Assembly (NCBI GenBank): GCA_900551605.1
Contig: URWS01000105.1
Coordinates: 1-5,843 of the forward strand
Direction of reading: 5' to 3'
DNA length: 5,843 nucleotides
From: an uncultured Collinsella sp.
GTDB taxonomy: Bacteria > Actinomycetota > Coriobacteriia > Coriobacteriales > Coriobacteriaceae
Part shown: in pieces, positions 5,427-5,843 of the stretch
Position numbering within the stretch: the stretch's first letter is position 1
Layout: each line of letters begins with the position of its first letter
The notes under the pieces: model-generated
The model's input: only the letters and a program-made list of their open reading frames with translations
The model's database searches: none
Told to the model about the DNA's origin: nothing
Translations under genes and position numbers: made by a program

Positions 5427-5843
5427 ATGGCTACCATCATCATCGGTATCGTTGTTGTCGTTGTGATTGTCTGCGCCATCGCCGGCATCTACAACAACAT
5501 GGTTACCAAGCGCAATCGCATCGATAACGCCTGGCAGAACATCGACACGCAGCTGCAGCGCCGCAACGACTTGATCCCCAACCTGGTCGAGACCGTCAAG
5601 GGCTACGCCAAGCACGAGCAGGACACGCTCGCCGCCGTGGTCAACGCGCGCAACGCCGCCGTGAGCGCCACCACCCCCGAGGCCAAGATGGAAGCCGACA
5701 ACGTGCTGACCGGTGCGCTGCGCCAGCTCTTTGCCGTGGCCGAGGCCTACCCCGACCTTAAGGCAAACACCAACTTTACGCAGCTCCAGGCATCACTCGA
5801 GGATACCGAGAACAAGGTGAGCTACGCGCGCCAGAGCTACAAC
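5427..5843 (+). CDS. lemA: LemA-family membrane protein, N-terminal 139 residues (3' end outside window)
   Basis: The ATG at 5427 has a GGAG site 5 bases upstream. Residues 4-21 are a single strongly hydrophobic membrane segment of Ile, Val and Ala. It is followed by the family signature: YNN at 22-24, KRNRIDNAWQNID (28-40), QLQRRNDLIPNLVETVKGYA (42-61), KHE. Later helical parts include AEAYPDLKANTNF (105-117) and the LEDTENKVSYARQSYN segment. LemA proteins are usually about 180-190 residues, so roughly a quarter is missing at the window edge. The protein is membrane-anchored with a helical domain; its biochemical role is not established for the family. It diverges from the TetR regulator gene. 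Confidence 0.95.
   Translation, partial: MATIIIGIVVVVVIVCAIAGIYNNMVTKRNRIDNAWQNIDTQLQRRNDLIPNLVETVKGYAKHEQDTLAAVVNARNAAVSATTPEAKMEADNVLTGALRQLFAVAEAYPDLKANTNFTQLQASLEDTENKVSYARQSYN

Noticed and set aside
5373..5615. Minus-strand frame opposite the start of the LemA gene
   Set aside because: It is antisense to a clear LemA signature and its Asp/Asn-rich stretch simply mirrors the Ile/Val codons of the membrane segment.

Overview
The window looks like chromosomal DNA from a gut actinobacterium of the class Coriobacteriia, most likely Collinsella or a close relative. This is inferred from the mix of a GC-rich, Ala/Arg/Asp-rich housekeeping gene, a Gram-positive style secreted adhesin with fibro-slime and Cna-B type domains, and spacers packed with inverted repeats. 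No marker gene here fixes the genus.

Layout from left to right. Positions 1-2050 (minus strand) hold the first 683 residues of a large secreted surface protein: signal peptide, a region starting with an LFDYW motif, a fibro-slime domain and a SpaA/Cna-B-like domain. Its C-terminus lies beyond the left edge. Positions 2051-2703 are a 653-base spacer without a gene. It holds the surface-protein promoter region with a run of nine C/G pairs, an AT-rich palindrome, and a series of long, partly nested inverted repeats. Positions 2704-4485 (minus) encode one continuous protein that joins a TadA-type tRNA adenosine deaminase to a glycerate kinase. Positions 4537-4626 (plus) are a tRNA-Ser(UGA) gene with encoded CCA, wedged head-to-head against the deaminase gene and tail-to-tail against the next gene. 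Positions 4630-5214 (minus) encode a TetR-family regulator. A 212-base divergent spacer follows, and positions 5427-5843 (plus) are the first 139 residues of a LemA-family membrane protein that runs off the right edge.

Working together: the regulator and the LemA gene diverge from one spacer, so the regulator could control that spacer and the LemA gene, but no strong operator is visible. The fused deaminase/kinase combines tRNA wobble editing with glycerate phosphorylation, two activities with no obvious metabolic link. The surface protein is a separate, probably independently regulated, transcription unit. The points most worth a second look are the deaminase-kinase fusion with its internal ribosome-binding site, the cluster of inverted repeats at 2260-2687, and the homopolymer upstream of the adhesin gene. 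I see no clear evidence of a new defence or mobile system.
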